Shown piece by piece: positions 42,570 through 53,318 of a stretch of 64,000 nucleotides of DNA. The stretch covers positions 682,001-746,000 of the forward strand of contig NC_049565.1 in NCBI RefSeq assembly GCF_013368755.1, written 5' to 3'. This DNA is from Talaromyces rugulosus (taxonomy: Eukaryota > Ascomycota > Eurotiomycetes > Eurotiales > Trichocomaceae). Made by a program: the position numbers and the translations under genes. How positions within the stretch are numbered: position 1 is the stretch's first letter; the number at the start of each line of letters is the position of its first letter. The notes beneath the pieces are model-generated. The model saw only the letters and a list, made by a program, of their open reading frames with translations. It made no database searches and was not told where the DNA came from.

Positions 42570-43676
42570 GTAAGTATTACTAACACTTGCTCCACCCAAC
42601 GGTCCCGACAAATATATTGGTTCTCCGGGCGGAAACCCCATCTCAGTCTTCTGCCATCTACGTGCGGGGACAAGCGAGACAAGAAAACAGACGAGGTAAT
42701 ACGCTTTAGAGACATGGAAGCTCTCCGTACAGTTAATATCGTACTGATATAGTAATTCATCCGTCAGAGGTCAAGCAGTTTTATATCTATGGCATCCACA
42801 CTGAGAAATAACATGCACATGCAGTCACAAGACGAAAGCGACGAACAATAATAAGATAACAGCACGTTTAAATCACAATGTGCTCTTGGGGTAGATCCTA
42901 CATTTCCTTAACATGTTTTGTTCCAACCTCAGATTCTCCAGAAGTACTTGATGGTGGAGTGAGCACCGTCGGGCTGGTGCAGGCAGTACCAATGTATGGG
43001 AATCAGCGTAGAGAAATACATGGACTTCTGTCGGTCTCTGTTTTTGCATCCCAATTAACCACGCTTCTGTTGTACCCACAGTCTCGGCCGGACGATTTGT
43101 AATAACGGACAACTTCGACACCTTTTGCAGTTGATCGTGGATATCAATGGCTTTCTCAGGCGTGGGAGGTGGAAGCACTGCTCTTCATTAGGGACGGATC
43201 TCTCAAGCAAGATATCCCTCTTACCAGGTGTTTCCCCCCCATCTAGTCCAGAGCTGATAGTCTTAACGTGTGGGGCAGCAATGTTGGCTTCCAACATAAA
43301 GCTGTTGTCAGTTGAGACAGGTCGAGAAAAGTCTGTATCGGATGAGTTATCTGAAGTCACGTCAAGCCCAGTATTTTCCGCGAGCACGGTAGATAGATGC
43401 TGAAATCCCGAAAAGAACCATCCGATTGCGTTGCGAATTTTGTAGTCGAGAGAGGCTAGATTCGCCCGACGATCTGAGGATGTTTCGTGTGATTTGGAAG
43501 ACATGTTGAAATTTGGGCAGAATCCAGGTCAATGACGCGTTGGTGTAGAGTGCAGTGTGAGCTTCATGATAGAAGCAAGACGGAGGGGCTTGCTCTCTCC
43601 TATACCTATATGAACAAGCGCATGGCTCGCTTGTTGCTTTATTATGATGTACAACCCCGCCGCCACTACAGCACGT
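42570..43676 (-). repeat. Right arm of the large inverted repeat
   Basis: Reverse complement of 27566-28650 (to 43654), then directly of 27122-27144 (43654-43676). The 421 bp that hold most of modules A and P in the left arm are missing here. The near-identity over more than 1 kb points to a recent duplication or ongoing gene conversion. Confidence 0.85.
42873..43504 (-). CDS. G gene: orphan two-exon protein (right-arm copy)
   Basis: Exons 43504-43225 and 43177-42873, the mirror image of the left-arm gene, with identical predicted splice signals and identical 194-residue product. Only about 150 bp of the P leader remains upstream, so its promoter may differ from that of the left-arm copy. 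Confidence 0.6.
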
Positions 43677-44404
43677 CTCAAAAGGTGCTGGACGTACTTC
43701 TTGACATGCAGCTTCGAGGAGGGGTCCGAACGGGCACCCCTGTCATCGCAGATATCCTTTCCATTTTTCCCATCCCCTCCCTTTCATTTCCTGTCGTCGG
43801 CAGCCATCCTATAGTCTTGCGATATTTCGCAAACAAACATGCCTCAAAGTTCCTCCTGTTTGGATTGTAATGGGTCCGGCTTAAAGGACGGATTGATCTG
43901 CGGCAGTTGTGGAGGAAAAGAAAAGTAAATTGTCAAAGCAGTGACGTAGGTTCCTTATCATTCACTACATTCCTTGCATTTCTTTGACTACCCATTAATA
44001 GAAACGCACAGGCGCTTTTGGTCACTACCGGTGCCTTCATGACCTAGTCAGCGGTCCTCGCTTCAATCATCATTCTTGACGGATCCTCGTTGTCACAGTT
44101 CCGAAGGAAAAATTACACGCAGAAGTTGCTTCGAATCGCTAGAGGTCTGAGTGAGACACGCCACGGTCGAATATTTTCAGCTGGTTCTCTGTCAATATCT
44201 AAATGGCTGCATTCTTTGGCGCTGCAGGCATATCACGCTCACTGTGTGATATAATATTTATACCTCACAGAGTGGCATAGGCTTGACTCTTGTTTTACTT
44301 TCTTGTCTCACGCTAAGTAAGGTTGCTATTCAGTCCATATATCGATTTATCTATAACTAGTTATCATTGACAAATCAAATCTCTCGAAACTTCACGTTAA
44401 TATT
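43677..44404. other. Intergenic, no gene recognised
   Basis: Short frames only. Confidence 0.45.
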
Positions 44405-44640
44405 GAGGATGAGATACTTTCCCGAAGAAATATGAAACTGTGATTGGTGAACGTGGTGTTGAACTGTCTGGTGGTGAGCAACAAAGACTGGCGATCGCGC
44501 GAGTAATTATTAAGAACCCGCAAATTTTGCTTTGAGAGAGATAATGGGGACGAATTACAAGCATTATAAAACCAGAATCTGGCCCTCGCCTAATCAATGA
44601 ATTCAGTGGATTTCAAGAGCCAGATATCGAAGTAGCTTGT
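44405..44640 (+). pseudogene. Fragment of the ABC transporter ATP-binding domain and its 3' flank
   Basis: From ACTTTCCCGAAGAAATATGA to CAAATTTTGCTTT the sequence matches 33041-33161 with a few substitutions. It covers the signature motif (LSGGEQQ here, LSGGERQ in the parent) and stops just before the Walker B aspartate. The following 100 bp resemble a shortened version of 33790-33990. It cannot encode a transporter. Confidence 0.8.
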
Positions 44641-45298
44641 TTAAATTGAATAGGGAGATTGAAAAACCAAGAAATCCATATCTATAAGGATGTGAGAATG
44701 TTCTCCCTATAAAGTAATGACCCATCCTCCGCCAAAACATCCACAGCCTCCCTACATTTGTAATAGTCAGCCAAAGAAGAAGCAACTTCGGCGAGCATTG
44801 AGAATGACAAATTCCCCGGCACCTGGTAGTATTGCCAATGAATAACTCGGAGTAAAGTCAAAGTCGTACAAAAATGCTTGGCTTTACCGAGTTATCGTTG
44901 GCGCAACCCTAGATGGCCGGTCATAGAAAGTGCCCTTCAGAAAAATTGCATTCTAATTTTACACATCCCGACAATTCTCTAATCGTCCGCACGCTAATTG
45001 TGGAGCTTATAAACCAGCAACATAAGTACTCTATTTGCCTATTTGCTCATGAAACTACCCAGTATGGATTAGATTGCGAAAGTGGCGCTGAGAAAAAGTC
45101 GAAGAGATATAAAATGTGTGAAGCTACACTTTGCAGGTTCCTAAATGTCACCATGCGTTAAGTCATCAGCTTTGCAGTAGCACAAAGCCATTACCCCTCC
45201 ATCTCAGCTTGATGAACAGTGCTTTTCATTTCTCTGGAGGTATGAACAAGGCCCTTATTCGAGACTTTGTTAGCTAAAATCAACTAAATCGGTGCTTA
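44641..45298. other. Intergenic, no firm gene
   Basis: A plus-strand frame of 82 codons from 44913 has no recognisable feature. This is the 3' side of the UbiA-type gene. Confidence 0.4.
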
Positions 45299-46431
45299 TC
45301 AAGCCATTAGGGCTTCCAACTTTGCCGGCCATTGTTTGTGAAGGATGGTTGACTGTAGCTCCGGATCCATAGCCGCCAAGAGTGGCAGAGCAAAAATCGA
45401 CATCAACCACACGCTCCAGTATCGGTAGGTAGATCTGTCGGAGCGACGATCGCGCCACAAAATGACCCGCAGGGAGACTAGAATTGCGAGGATACACGGA
45501 ATGGTGGCCGCTGGAGACTGAATGCGACGATCTGGCAAGACGTTCGGGGCCCAATATAACCAGTACATGGGTGCGAGGATCGACCAAACCAGAACACCCA
45601 CGGTGATCGTCCAGCGCGCGAGGGAGTCTCCCACAGCCAAGGGTACTGTGCTACGATCTCGGGCGCGGTCCCCTTCCTGATCCTTCAGATCTTGCACATG
45701 CAAGGTGGTAAGTATTATCGCAGATGCCATCCCCAGCCAATATTTAAGCACTCCATTGTGCCACGCAGAGTGAAGCGTCAGCCCACCGGCAATGCGTAGC
45801 GTGCCGCAGCCGTACGAAAAGTAGGCCGCACTGTTGACTCCGTTACGCAGAAGAAAATGCTCGTCTGCCCCGCCGAGGTCATTGTACATCCATGTCAGTA
45901 ACAAACAGATCATCGTCTCCTCCACTGCGCCGAGGAAACAGTAGGACAATGCGATGACGACCGGAATTCCGACGAAAAGCAGTCGTCGTGCCTGGGTGGA
46001 TGTGATCCGCCCAGATGGCAGCGGCCTCCATGGTTTGTTGATGGCGTCTTCTAACATGGCCGCCTCACTCCGCTGATTGGAGATAGAGAAAAGCAGGACA
46101 TTGAGCCAAACCCAAAGGACGGCTAGGGGAATCCGACATAATGTTTCCCACAGCAACAGTGGACGTGTATGTAGTGATAGCGCAGCACATGTCCCAAGAC
46201 ATGTCACAGGAATGATCATCGTCGCAACATCGTCGCGTGGGAACAGGTAGATCGTCTTCAAAGAGTAGAATAGCCATCGCGGCGACATTTTCTATTTTGA
46301 CGATGAGCTTCACACGAGAGCAAACGTTGTTTCCCACTTACAGGTTGCGTCCCGGGGCTGTCAGTGGAAGGTGCCGTTCTGGAACGCTTAACAACGCTGA
46401 GAGAATAGGGCTCAGGAGGATCAGCTGCCAT
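45299..46431 (-). CDS. UbiA-type membrane prenyltransferase / terpene cyclase
   Basis: Exon 1 (46431-46342, 30 codons, MAADPPEPYSLSVVKRSRTA) and exon 2 (46291-45299) with a 50-nt intron (GTAAGT...AATAG) give 360 residues. A start at 46288 inside exon 2 is the alternative. Eight to nine hydrophobic helices are visible. The first aspartate-rich motif is in SNQRSEAAMLEDAINKPWRP (the N/Q-x-E-D-x-x-N-K-P-x-R-P form of the fungal UbiA branch) and the second is DLKDQEGDRARDRSTVP. Both bind Mg-diphosphate in UbiA enzymes. This branch includes aromatic prenyltransferases and the membrane-bound terpene cyclase of fumagillin synthesis (Fma-TC). Which reaction applies here cannot be told from sequence alone. 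The gene diverges from the MpaB-type oxygenase over a shared 431-bp region. Confidence 0.85.
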
Positions 46432-46862
46432 ATCTGTTGTAAAAAGGTCGTCTGAGATGATGAAATCGCATGTTTTTCTGGAAACTGGGTTGTAAGTGGT
46501 TCCAAACTCATTATTGTGTATGTCAATCTAATGTGATGCTGACAGTTGGATGACTCATGGTCTCTTTCAGTGGATGACGTGAGTGCGCCATTAACACATG
46601 AACAAACACTATGGAGGTGCCTACGTATCTTCCTTTCATATTCGTGCCGAATGACTGCATATTCCACCATTCTCGCTACGTACCTTTTGGTAGTCGTTTC
46701 TACATGTAAATGGCAACCTGAATCCACCATCATAAAGCAGCGATCGATAGTCGCCATTCGTGCCCTCTCACGTTGGGCAGAAGCCTTGGTGCAATATTGA
46801 GACTGGTGCGGTCCCATACAGTATACCCCTCTCTCGTACTAACAGTCAACAATCCAAAACTC
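46432..46862. promoter_or_regulatory. Bidirectional promoter between UbiA-type and MpaB-type genes
   Basis: The two ATGs face away from each other across 431 bp with no other good coding frame, so shared regulation is likely. No operator could be assigned by eye. Confidence 0.5.
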
Positions 46863-48251
46863 ATGCATTATCCCCGACAAGAATATGTAGAAGAAGGCCA
46901 ACACCACATGTGGCGACGATGGCCCCCTGCACTTTTATCGATGTATGCATCGCATATTCTGTTCACCTCTATCTGCGTGGCATATGTTGTTTTGATTCGT
47001 CGTCTACGCTTTCGGCGTGCCGCTCACCATGCCCGGCTCGTTGCGGATTCATCCAATTTGGACAATGAGGAGATGCCTCTTCCTGTTGCCCAGGAAATCT
47101 ATGATTCGTTGATGCACGCGGAATTCCCGTTTTGGATCTGGAAAGGAATCGAGATGGGCCTCTTTCGCACTTACGCGATCCCGACCATCTCGGCACAGTT
47201 AGCCAAAACTTCACGTCTACTCCCCCCAAAGCTCCCGCGCCGCTATGTCGAGACGCAAGTGCTGTTTCTTGAATTTACCCTGAGGAAATGGGGAACAGTG
47301 CCTTGGTTACAAGCAATGGCACGGACGAGAGCCATCCACGCTGGGTATCGAGAATCAGGCGCCGTCAGAGAGGAAGATATGCTGTACACACTAGCTGCTC
47401 TCGCCACAACACCAGTCTTGTTGGTCGAGAAGTTGGAGTGGCGTTCTCTTAGTGATGTCGAACTCGCAGCCATCGGCACTCTGTACCGGGCAATCGCGGA
47501 CGCACTTGAAATTGATTACTCTTTGTATCTTGCGTCTTGGACTCCGGGTGAACAACGCACTAGCATTGTCGGGCTCGATTTCTACCACGCTCTACACCGC
47601 TGGCAGGTCAGACACGAAATACGCCACATGGTGTACATGCCCCAAAACGAGCTCCTCTGCGAAGCGGCCGTTGATATGCTTCTTTGGGCCATCCCTGGGA
47701 AGCCGCTGAAGCGGTTCGTCACTACGGCGTTGACCTCCGTCATGGATGACTTGCTACGTGAGGCCGTGGGATTCCCACCCACCCCATTTTGGATTGCGCA
47801 CACAACGTATGCCGTGCTCGACATACGGAAGTTTTGTCTGCGGTATCTGTGTCCTCCTCGGCCCGATTTTCTCAAGATTCAATGGTGCGATTCAGACCCG
47901 TCATCAATTCAGTGCGCTTTTGCGGTCGACAAATCATTTTGCCGACATGGTCGTCCGGATAAGGAGTTCGCAGGATCCTGCCGAACCGACCCACCTAGAA
48001 CAGGCATGACAACATATGTGGCAGCCCCTTTTTTCGTGAAACCGACGTTCCGGAATCGCTGGTTAAGCCCGAAAGCATGGTGGTGGTGGGCGTTGCGTCT
48101 GCCGATTCCAGGTGATAAGCCAGTAGTACACAAGGCAGGAGGATACACTATCCCTGATTTGGGTCCAAGGGGTCTTGGATGCATGGACGCTGCTCAAGAG
48201 AAAGAGGAGGCGAAAGTTGAGACAGTGGGACTTGCTAAAGGGTGGTGGTGA
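46863..48251 (+). CDS. MpaB-type ER-bound oxygenase (DUF2236 / rubber-oxygenase-like)
   Basis: ATG at 46863 gives 462 residues; earlier codons in the frame lack an ATG. An N-terminal membrane anchor (MYASHILFTSICVAYVVLIR) fits ER localisation. Family landmarks follow: MGLFRTYAIPTISAQLAKTS, YVETQVLFLEF, MARTRAIHAGYRESG with the conserved histidine, MLYTLAALATTPVLLVEKLE and GTLYRAIADALEIDYS. Relatives cleave double bonds oxidatively: MpaB' in mycophenolic acid synthesis shortens the farnesyl chain of a UbiA-prenylated phthalide to an aldehyde, and bacterial latex-clearing proteins cleave polyisoprene. Placement next to a UbiA-type gene and an aldehyde dehydrogenase supports an analogous role, but the substrate is unknown. 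Confidence 0.8.
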   Translation: MHYPRQEYVEEGQHHMWRRWPPALLSMYASHILFTSICVAYVVLIRRLRFRRAAHHARLVADSSNLDNEEMPLPVAQEIYDSLMHAEFPFWIWKGIEMGLFRTYAIPTISAQLAKTSRLLPPKLPRRYVETQVLFLEFTLRKWGTVPWLQAMARTRAIHAGYRESGAVREEDMLYTLAALATTPVLLVEKLEWRSLSDVELAAIGTLYRAIADALEIDYSLYLASWTPGEQRTSIVGLDFYHALHRWQVRHEIRHMVYMPQNELLCEAAVDMLLWAIPGKPLKRFVTTALTSVMDDLLREAVGFPPTPFWIAHTTYAVLDIRKFCLRYLCPPRPDFLKIQWCDSDPSSIQCAFAVDKSFCRHGRPDKEFAGSCRTDPPRTGMTTYVAAPFFVKPTFRNRWLSPKAWWWWALRLPIPGDKPVVHKAGGYTIPDLGPRGLGCMDAAQEKEEAKVETVGLAKGWW

Positions 48252-49751
48252 CATATGCACAAAATATTTCCGGCCCTAGGGGCTAGAAAGCCACTATGAT
48301 AGTGGCTCTTGTCTTTATTCTCTTTTCGCTCTTCTCGCAGGATACTCGATCCTCGCCTAGCTTGTTCTATCTTCAATTTTGTCGATCCGTCCAATGCCAT
48401 GTCCAATCATCATTTTACTGTTAAAATATTGCCATGGAACAATTTACAGTACATCTATGAGTCAAAACTCAATTGATATGGGAGTTGCCGTCCACATTTA
48501 CCTTGTCTCATGAAGGCAGGGTTGCTGTCGTGGGTAGATTTGGCCGAGAGTACATATCAGGTCAGCTTTACTCTCTCTTTCTTCAACTGTGCCCCACTCC
48601 AGTGGTGTCTCTGCCGCCTTACATTAGTTTCGAAATGCATTTATAGTAGTGATAGGCATTAAACTAACTGGTACATTCATTAGCAAGATAGCAACACTAC
48701 TGAAGTGGGGCACAATTGAATATAGCGGAATAAAAATGGGCCCTCAAGTACGGAGCACATACAAGGAATAATAGCTATGCTAATAAAACGAAACTATCTG
48801 CAGCTAATAACATTCTGGAACATCCACAACCTTTCTCGTATACTTTTGATTACGTGTCCAGAATGGACAACCCTCACTTTCGCCAAGGTTCAAACATTAC
48901 GGATTCTCATGCAGAATGTTTACATGATGAACTGGACGCTGTAGGTACCTAGGTCATTTTTCGAAATTTGCATGTTGCTTGTTGTCAGCATGCATATTTG
49001 CCACCCTCATGCCGTCAGAAGACGACAACGATGACTCATCACCAAAGTATGAGAGCATTCTGTTTAACTGAATACTAATCCAATAAAATTTAATTAGGCG
49101 ATGCTTATTGCTATTGCTATAGCGTATGATGATGATGGTGATGGTGATAAGTGTGTAGCAGGCCCACAGCAAATTGCTACGTACACATTGTATAAAACAT
49201 TCTCTATTTTTACTCAATTCGTAGAAGTATTACTAAATAAAAGAGCAATGATATAGAATAAACTTGCTGATTACAAAAATCTATTGCTTTAGAAGTTTGA
49301 GTCATCACTGCATTATAATCTGTTCTATTTTATATTAATACAGCGTATGATGACAATGGTGATGAACGTGTAACCGAAGTACGTTCGCAATAAATTGATT
49401 ACGTATACTTTGCTTCAAAGCGTTTATGTTCAAAACCTAGATGCGTCATAATTATCTCATGGTTGTAGACATTGCCATCAGGCAACCTTCTGTCAGCTTG
49501 CACCTTTAATGTACAAATTAATTATTGCCTATCACGGAAAGTGGCTTATCGTATACCCGCGGTACCGAGGCTAAGCCTAATAATAAACCGTCAAGGACTG
49601 GAAAATAAACGTTAAATAGGCACATGTCTAATACTGTAAACAATTGTAAGGTTATAATCTGTTTTACATGTACCGCCGAAACCTCCGCCCAGAAAACAAA
49701 TTACTGTTCCGTAGGTTTTGCAGCTAGAAGTACCGTGCAATCCCACTCATT
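48252..49751. other. Long AT-rich intergenic stretch with a MITE-like element and a microsatellite
   Basis: Holds a likely MITE (48561-48740) and a short GATGATGATGGTGATGGTGA tract near 49127; a related GATGACAATGGTGATGAACG occurs near 49347, suggesting two diverged copies of a 200-bp piece. No gene. The last 150 bp are the promoter of the dehydrogenase. Confidence 0.5.
48561..48740. mobile_element. MITE-like element, diverged copy
   Basis: CTTCAACTGTGCCCCACTCC at the left is inverted as TGAAGTGGGGCACAATTGAA at the right. The GTGGGGCA core relates it to the 7021, 52483 and 53481 elements, but the outer ends have drifted. Confidence 0.5.
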
Positions 49752-51200
49752 ATGGAGGTAAGATTTAGCTCAAAGGACCAGATTAGGGCATGGCATTCAG
49801 AACTGCGTGGTTCTTTTGATAGCGGCATCACTCTGGACGTCAAGTTCCGCAAGCGTGAACTCCAACAACTCACGTATCTTCTTCAAGACAATGTGGAGCA
49901 GATTACAGAAGCGATTCGAAAGGATTTAGGTCGTTCCCATTTTGAAAGTGTCTTTGCCGAGATCATGGTAACAACGAATTTGGCGATTGAAGCCTACACA
50001 AATGTCGACGCCTGGTCGAAGAGTCAATCTCGCTGGGCAGGCCTGGTGTGGGCTCTACACTCTCCTACTGAGCACAAAGAGCCGAAGGGCACCGTCCTCA
50101 TCATTGGGGCCTGGAACTATCCTATCTCGGTGCAGATTGGGCCATTGATCGGTGCCCTTTGCGCAGGCTGTACCGCGATCCTTAAGCCATCAGAAATTGC
50201 TTTTCATTCCGCACAACTACTTGCCAAACTGTGGCCACAGTATATGGACTCACGCATGTCTCGAGTCATTACTGGCGGTGTCGAGGAGACGACCGAGCTT
50301 CTGGATCTTCGCTGGGAACATATATTTTACACTGGGAACAGCCGTGTTGGAAAAATCGTTGCTGAGAAGGCCGCTCGCGGACTTTGTCCGACGACCCTAG
50401 AGCTTGGTGGTAAAAGCCCGGTCTTCATTCATGAAAGTGCAAACCTGAGTATTGCCGCTCATCGGCTGATGTGGGCCAAGTCGATAAATTGTGGTCAGAC
50501 CTGCATTGCTCCCGACTATGTGCTTTGCAACAAACATCTCCAAGATCAACTCATCGAGGAACTTCGCAAAGCGTATATCAAATTTTGGCCTAACGGTGCG
50601 AGACTATCAAAAGATTACGGTCGAATTATCAATGATCAGCAGTTCAGCCGGTTGGAACACATCGTGGAAAACACAAAAGGCTCCATCATTATCGGGGGCA
50701 AACGAGATGCAAAGACCCGTTTTCTGGAGCCAACTGTGATCAAGGACCCTCCTTCGGACGATATTTCGATGTCCGAGGAGATATTCGGGCCCATCCTTCC
50801 AATTATAACAGTGGATGGTGTGGATGAAGGTTGCGCATTTGTCAACGGTCGTGATCAGCCATTGGCGCTTTATATCTTTGCGAAAAGAAAGATCTCAGAT
50901 TTCATTATCCATAAAACTAAATCCGGCGGTGTCGTTCAGGGTGACCTAATGGTTCACTACGTTGTCTGCCCACTTTCGTTTGGCGGCATCGGCCTGTCCG
51001 GCTATGGAGCTTATCACGGCAGGGCGGGCTTTGAGACCTTTTCACATACCCGTTCTTCTATCCATGCGCCAGCCACAGGAATGCTGGGCCGGGCAGTGGA
51101 ATGGCTGATGGCCTCGCGGTATCCCCCTTATTCAGACTTAAAGCTGAAACTGCTTACAATGCTTCTGGGCAAGAACCGTCCGTTTGGACGGCCCTCTTGA
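49752..51200 (+). CDS. Fatty-aldehyde-type (class 3) aldehyde dehydrogenase
   Basis: A single exon of 482 residues covers the whole ALDH fold. Seen: the cofactor segment VLIIGAWNYPISVQIGPLIG, AILKPSEIA, the catalytic glutamate in LELGGKSPVFIH (about residue 217), the catalytic cysteine in NCGQTCIAPDYVL (about 251) and EEIFGPILPI. The class 3-like length and the hydrophobic C terminus (KLKLLTMLLG) resemble membrane-associated fatty aldehyde dehydrogenases (HFD1/ALDH3 family) acting on long-chain or prenyl aldehydes. This substrate class fits the aldehyde expected from an MpaB-type cleavage encoded 1.5 kb upstream. A housekeeping-like paralogue unrelated to the neighbours is the alternative. 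Confidence 0.85.
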   Translation: MEVRFSSKDQIRAWHSELRGSFDSGITLDVKFRKRELQQLTYLLQDNVEQITEAIRKDLGRSHFESVFAEIMVTTNLAIEAYTNVDAWSKSQSRWAGLVWALHSPTEHKEPKGTVLIIGAWNYPISVQIGPLIGALCAGCTAILKPSEIAFHSAQLLAKLWPQYMDSRMSRVITGGVEETTELLDLRWEHIFYTGNSRVGKIVAEKAARGLCPTTLELGGKSPVFIHESANLSIAAHRLMWAKSINCGQTCIAPDYVLCNKHLQDQLIEELRKAYIKFWPNGARLSKDYGRIINDQQFSRLEHIVENTKGSIIIGGKRDAKTRFLEPTVIKDPPSDDISMSEEIFGPILPIITVDGVDEGCAFVNGRDQPLALYIFAKRKISDFIIHKTKSGGVVQGDLMVHYVVCPLSFGGIGLSGYGAYHGRAGFETFSHTRSSIHAPATGMLGRAVEWLMASRYPPYSDLKLKLLTMLLGKNRPFGRPS

Positions 51201-51497
51201 GTATATGCAGCTCAGGGAAATGTCAAGAACCGGATAGGTCTTTATTATCATTACTGTAATTAGGACTCTTTCCATGTACATACAGAAACATATGTGCCAG
51301 TGTCGACGACATACGTAATATTACGATATTGTTTCAACAATCACTAGGGGGGGCGAGACGAGCCTCCAACTTATTGATCTGGCGAGAAACGAAAAACTAT
51401 GGGGTCGCTTCTAAAACTGACCACAATTTTTAGTAGTGCCTTTCCCTACGGGGCCATATTGGGCCTCGTAGGAAGTATATAAAGATTTCTTTCCTAC

Positions 51498-52316
51498 ATG
51501 ATTTACGAAACGGGACATGATTCCAGAATGCTGAAGCTTCCGAAGGAGTTGTTGGATCTTGTTTTCAGAAACATCCCTCCTTTCTCCACTGCCGATGCTA
51601 ACTATGCCTGGGATTCCAGCCACGGTGAGAGACAGACCGTCCATGAGGCGTGGAAAGCTATATTCAAATCTACGGAATGGATTGATACCGTCGTCCTAGA
51701 GTACCAAGGACAACCTTGCCTCATTGGCGCCGATCTTGAAGACTTTCGGCGACCAGTAACACACCGGAAAGAACTACACCTTGTACTCCATAGCGGCATC
51801 TGGCCTAGTGATTCCAGAGGCGATGAGGAACTGCTTTTTCAATGTTTACAAGACGACTACGAAAGGAAGGGGGATTTCAAGGTGTATTTCCCAAAACTAA
51901 GGCTAACGATTAATTTTCAGGAGCCACTAGAAGGGCCTGAGTGGATCCACCTAGACTCAAAGTGGCTTCGAAAGCTACTTAACAGCAACCATGGGACATC
52001 ATACTGCTTTTTCGACAGTGACAGGGTACATCTCTTAGGACCAGAAAATGTTATTGGGGTTGGAGGGTCTCTGAGCAAGTTTCAGACTGTTCTACCATGT
52101 AAACTATACAATAGTTGGCTCAATTGGAGAGCCTGGAAGGCTATCCGGTTTGGCTACGCTCTCAATGCGACTAGTGGCCAGGGGAGAAAGAGACAGTTTG
52201 TTTTCCACAGACAGAAAGATGATACTCCAGCTTTGCAGGTTGCTTCACGCGAAGGCAGTGGCAGCTTCCCACAACCTATTTCTGCATTCCGACGTGTGAA
52301 GTACACATCATCATAG
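51498..52316 (+). CDS. F-box-like hypothetical protein
   Basis: ATG at 51498 opens 272 codons (a second ATG 10 codons on precedes LKLPKELLDLVFRNIPPFS). That segment has the LPxELLxxVF pattern of F-box motifs, which recruit substrates to SCF ubiquitin ligases. The rest is a mixed fold with tryptophans (WRAWKAIRFGYALN) and no LRR or WD repeats. Many fungal F-box-like proteins have this single N-terminal motif. Confidence in the frame is better than in the F-box label. Confidence 0.55.
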   Translation: MIYETGHDSRMLKLPKELLDLVFRNIPPFSTADANYAWDSSHGERQTVHEAWKAIFKSTEWIDTVVLEYQGQPCLIGADLEDFRRPVTHRKELHLVLHSGIWPSDSRGDEELLFQCLQDDYERKGDFKVYFPKLRLTINFQEPLEGPEWIHLDSKWLRKLLNSNHGTSYCFFDSDRVHLLGPENVIGVGGSLSKFQTVLPCKLYNSWLNWRAWKAIRFGYALNATSGQGRKRQFVFHRQKDDTPALQVASREGSGSFPQPISAFRRVKYTSS

Positions 52317-52482
52317 AATCGCGTTTTCGGTTTCTGGAACCGTAATGTGGGAACATGGCTAAACTACATCTGGTCTGATGGAACAACAATATTGTATATT
52401 TCAGTGCTGTATTTACACGTAATGTCCATGTAACATGGCAGAACTCAAAACGAGTGGCCAGGTAAAATTCCACTGAGCAAGT

Positions 52483-52705
52483 CAGGCAAAAGCTGGCTTC
52501 ATCATGTTTACATACTCTCTGTTAAATTCTGCCCCACTGTGGAGATGCCGTTGCCTTGTGCTAGTAAAGATATAGTATATCACACATCACTGCCATAAAA
52601 ATATACTAATTAACCAATATCACATTAGTCTAAGCCAGAAACATCTCCACAGTGGGGTAAAATTCAACCAGAGTGTGTAAACAAGGCGAAGCCAGCTTTT
52701 GCCTG
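52483..52705. mobile_element. MITE copy 3, long perfect-looking TIRs
   Basis: Ends CAGGCAAAAGCTGGCTTC and its inverse GAAGCCAGCTTTTGCCTG. The TIRs continue inward through ACACTCT and the CTGCCCCACTGTGGAGATG core for about 65 bp. The centre is about 90 bp of AT-rich sequence. No coding capacity. Confidence 0.85.
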
Positions 52706-53318
52706 TTATAAAATAAGATTTTTATAGATAGTATATCTTATTAACTTTAAGGCTAACTTGAATATTTCGGATACGTATGTGAAGCTTATGCCGTACTATA
52801 CCTAGACAAATTATTTTCTTTGAAAAGGATGGCGTCAATTCAGCTTTAAAGTCATATAAACATATAAAGTGTAGTCAGCAACACTAGGAGATATATGGCT
52901 GCAGTACGAGGCTTTCTTAAACTCATCATTATCAGCGTGTTCTATTTTTATATTTGGTAAACATCTGCACATTGCTTAGCTATTCCTGTAACCGTATTTC
53001 ATGCACTGTTACATACAGCGTGTTCGGAATCTAAGTAGCATAATAATATACGATAAAGATACAATGTATTGTCTGTTTACTAGGGTATGTTTATCCACAA
53101 GCCGGTTAGGGAAGCAAGGTTGAAGTTTCCATCCTCCGATTGTTTATGTCATATTTCTGGTCAAGAAACGGACGTATAACTAGTCATCTAATCTTAGCTG
53201 CGTCATCGCTGACACCTGAATTTGCCAAATGCTGACGGCAGCTATTGTGGAAACTTCATCCGGTCAAGAACAAAAACGGCGCATCAGAGGGCGAGGCATC
53301 GTATGTGCCAGTTTTCGT

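Noticed and set aside
27122..43676. Interpreting the inverted-repeat segment as a standard DNA transposon
   Set aside because: No transposase with intact catalytic residues and no target-site duplication were found, so it is reported only as an inverted-repeat-bounded segment.
44913..45161. 82-codon plus-strand frame
   Set aside because: It has an ATG but no recognisable feature and no sign of conservation; left unannotated.
46338..46817. 159-codon minus-strand frame upstream of the UbiA-type gene
   Set aside because: Its phase does not match the splice into the UbiA exon, whereas a shorter exon in another frame (46431-46342) does.
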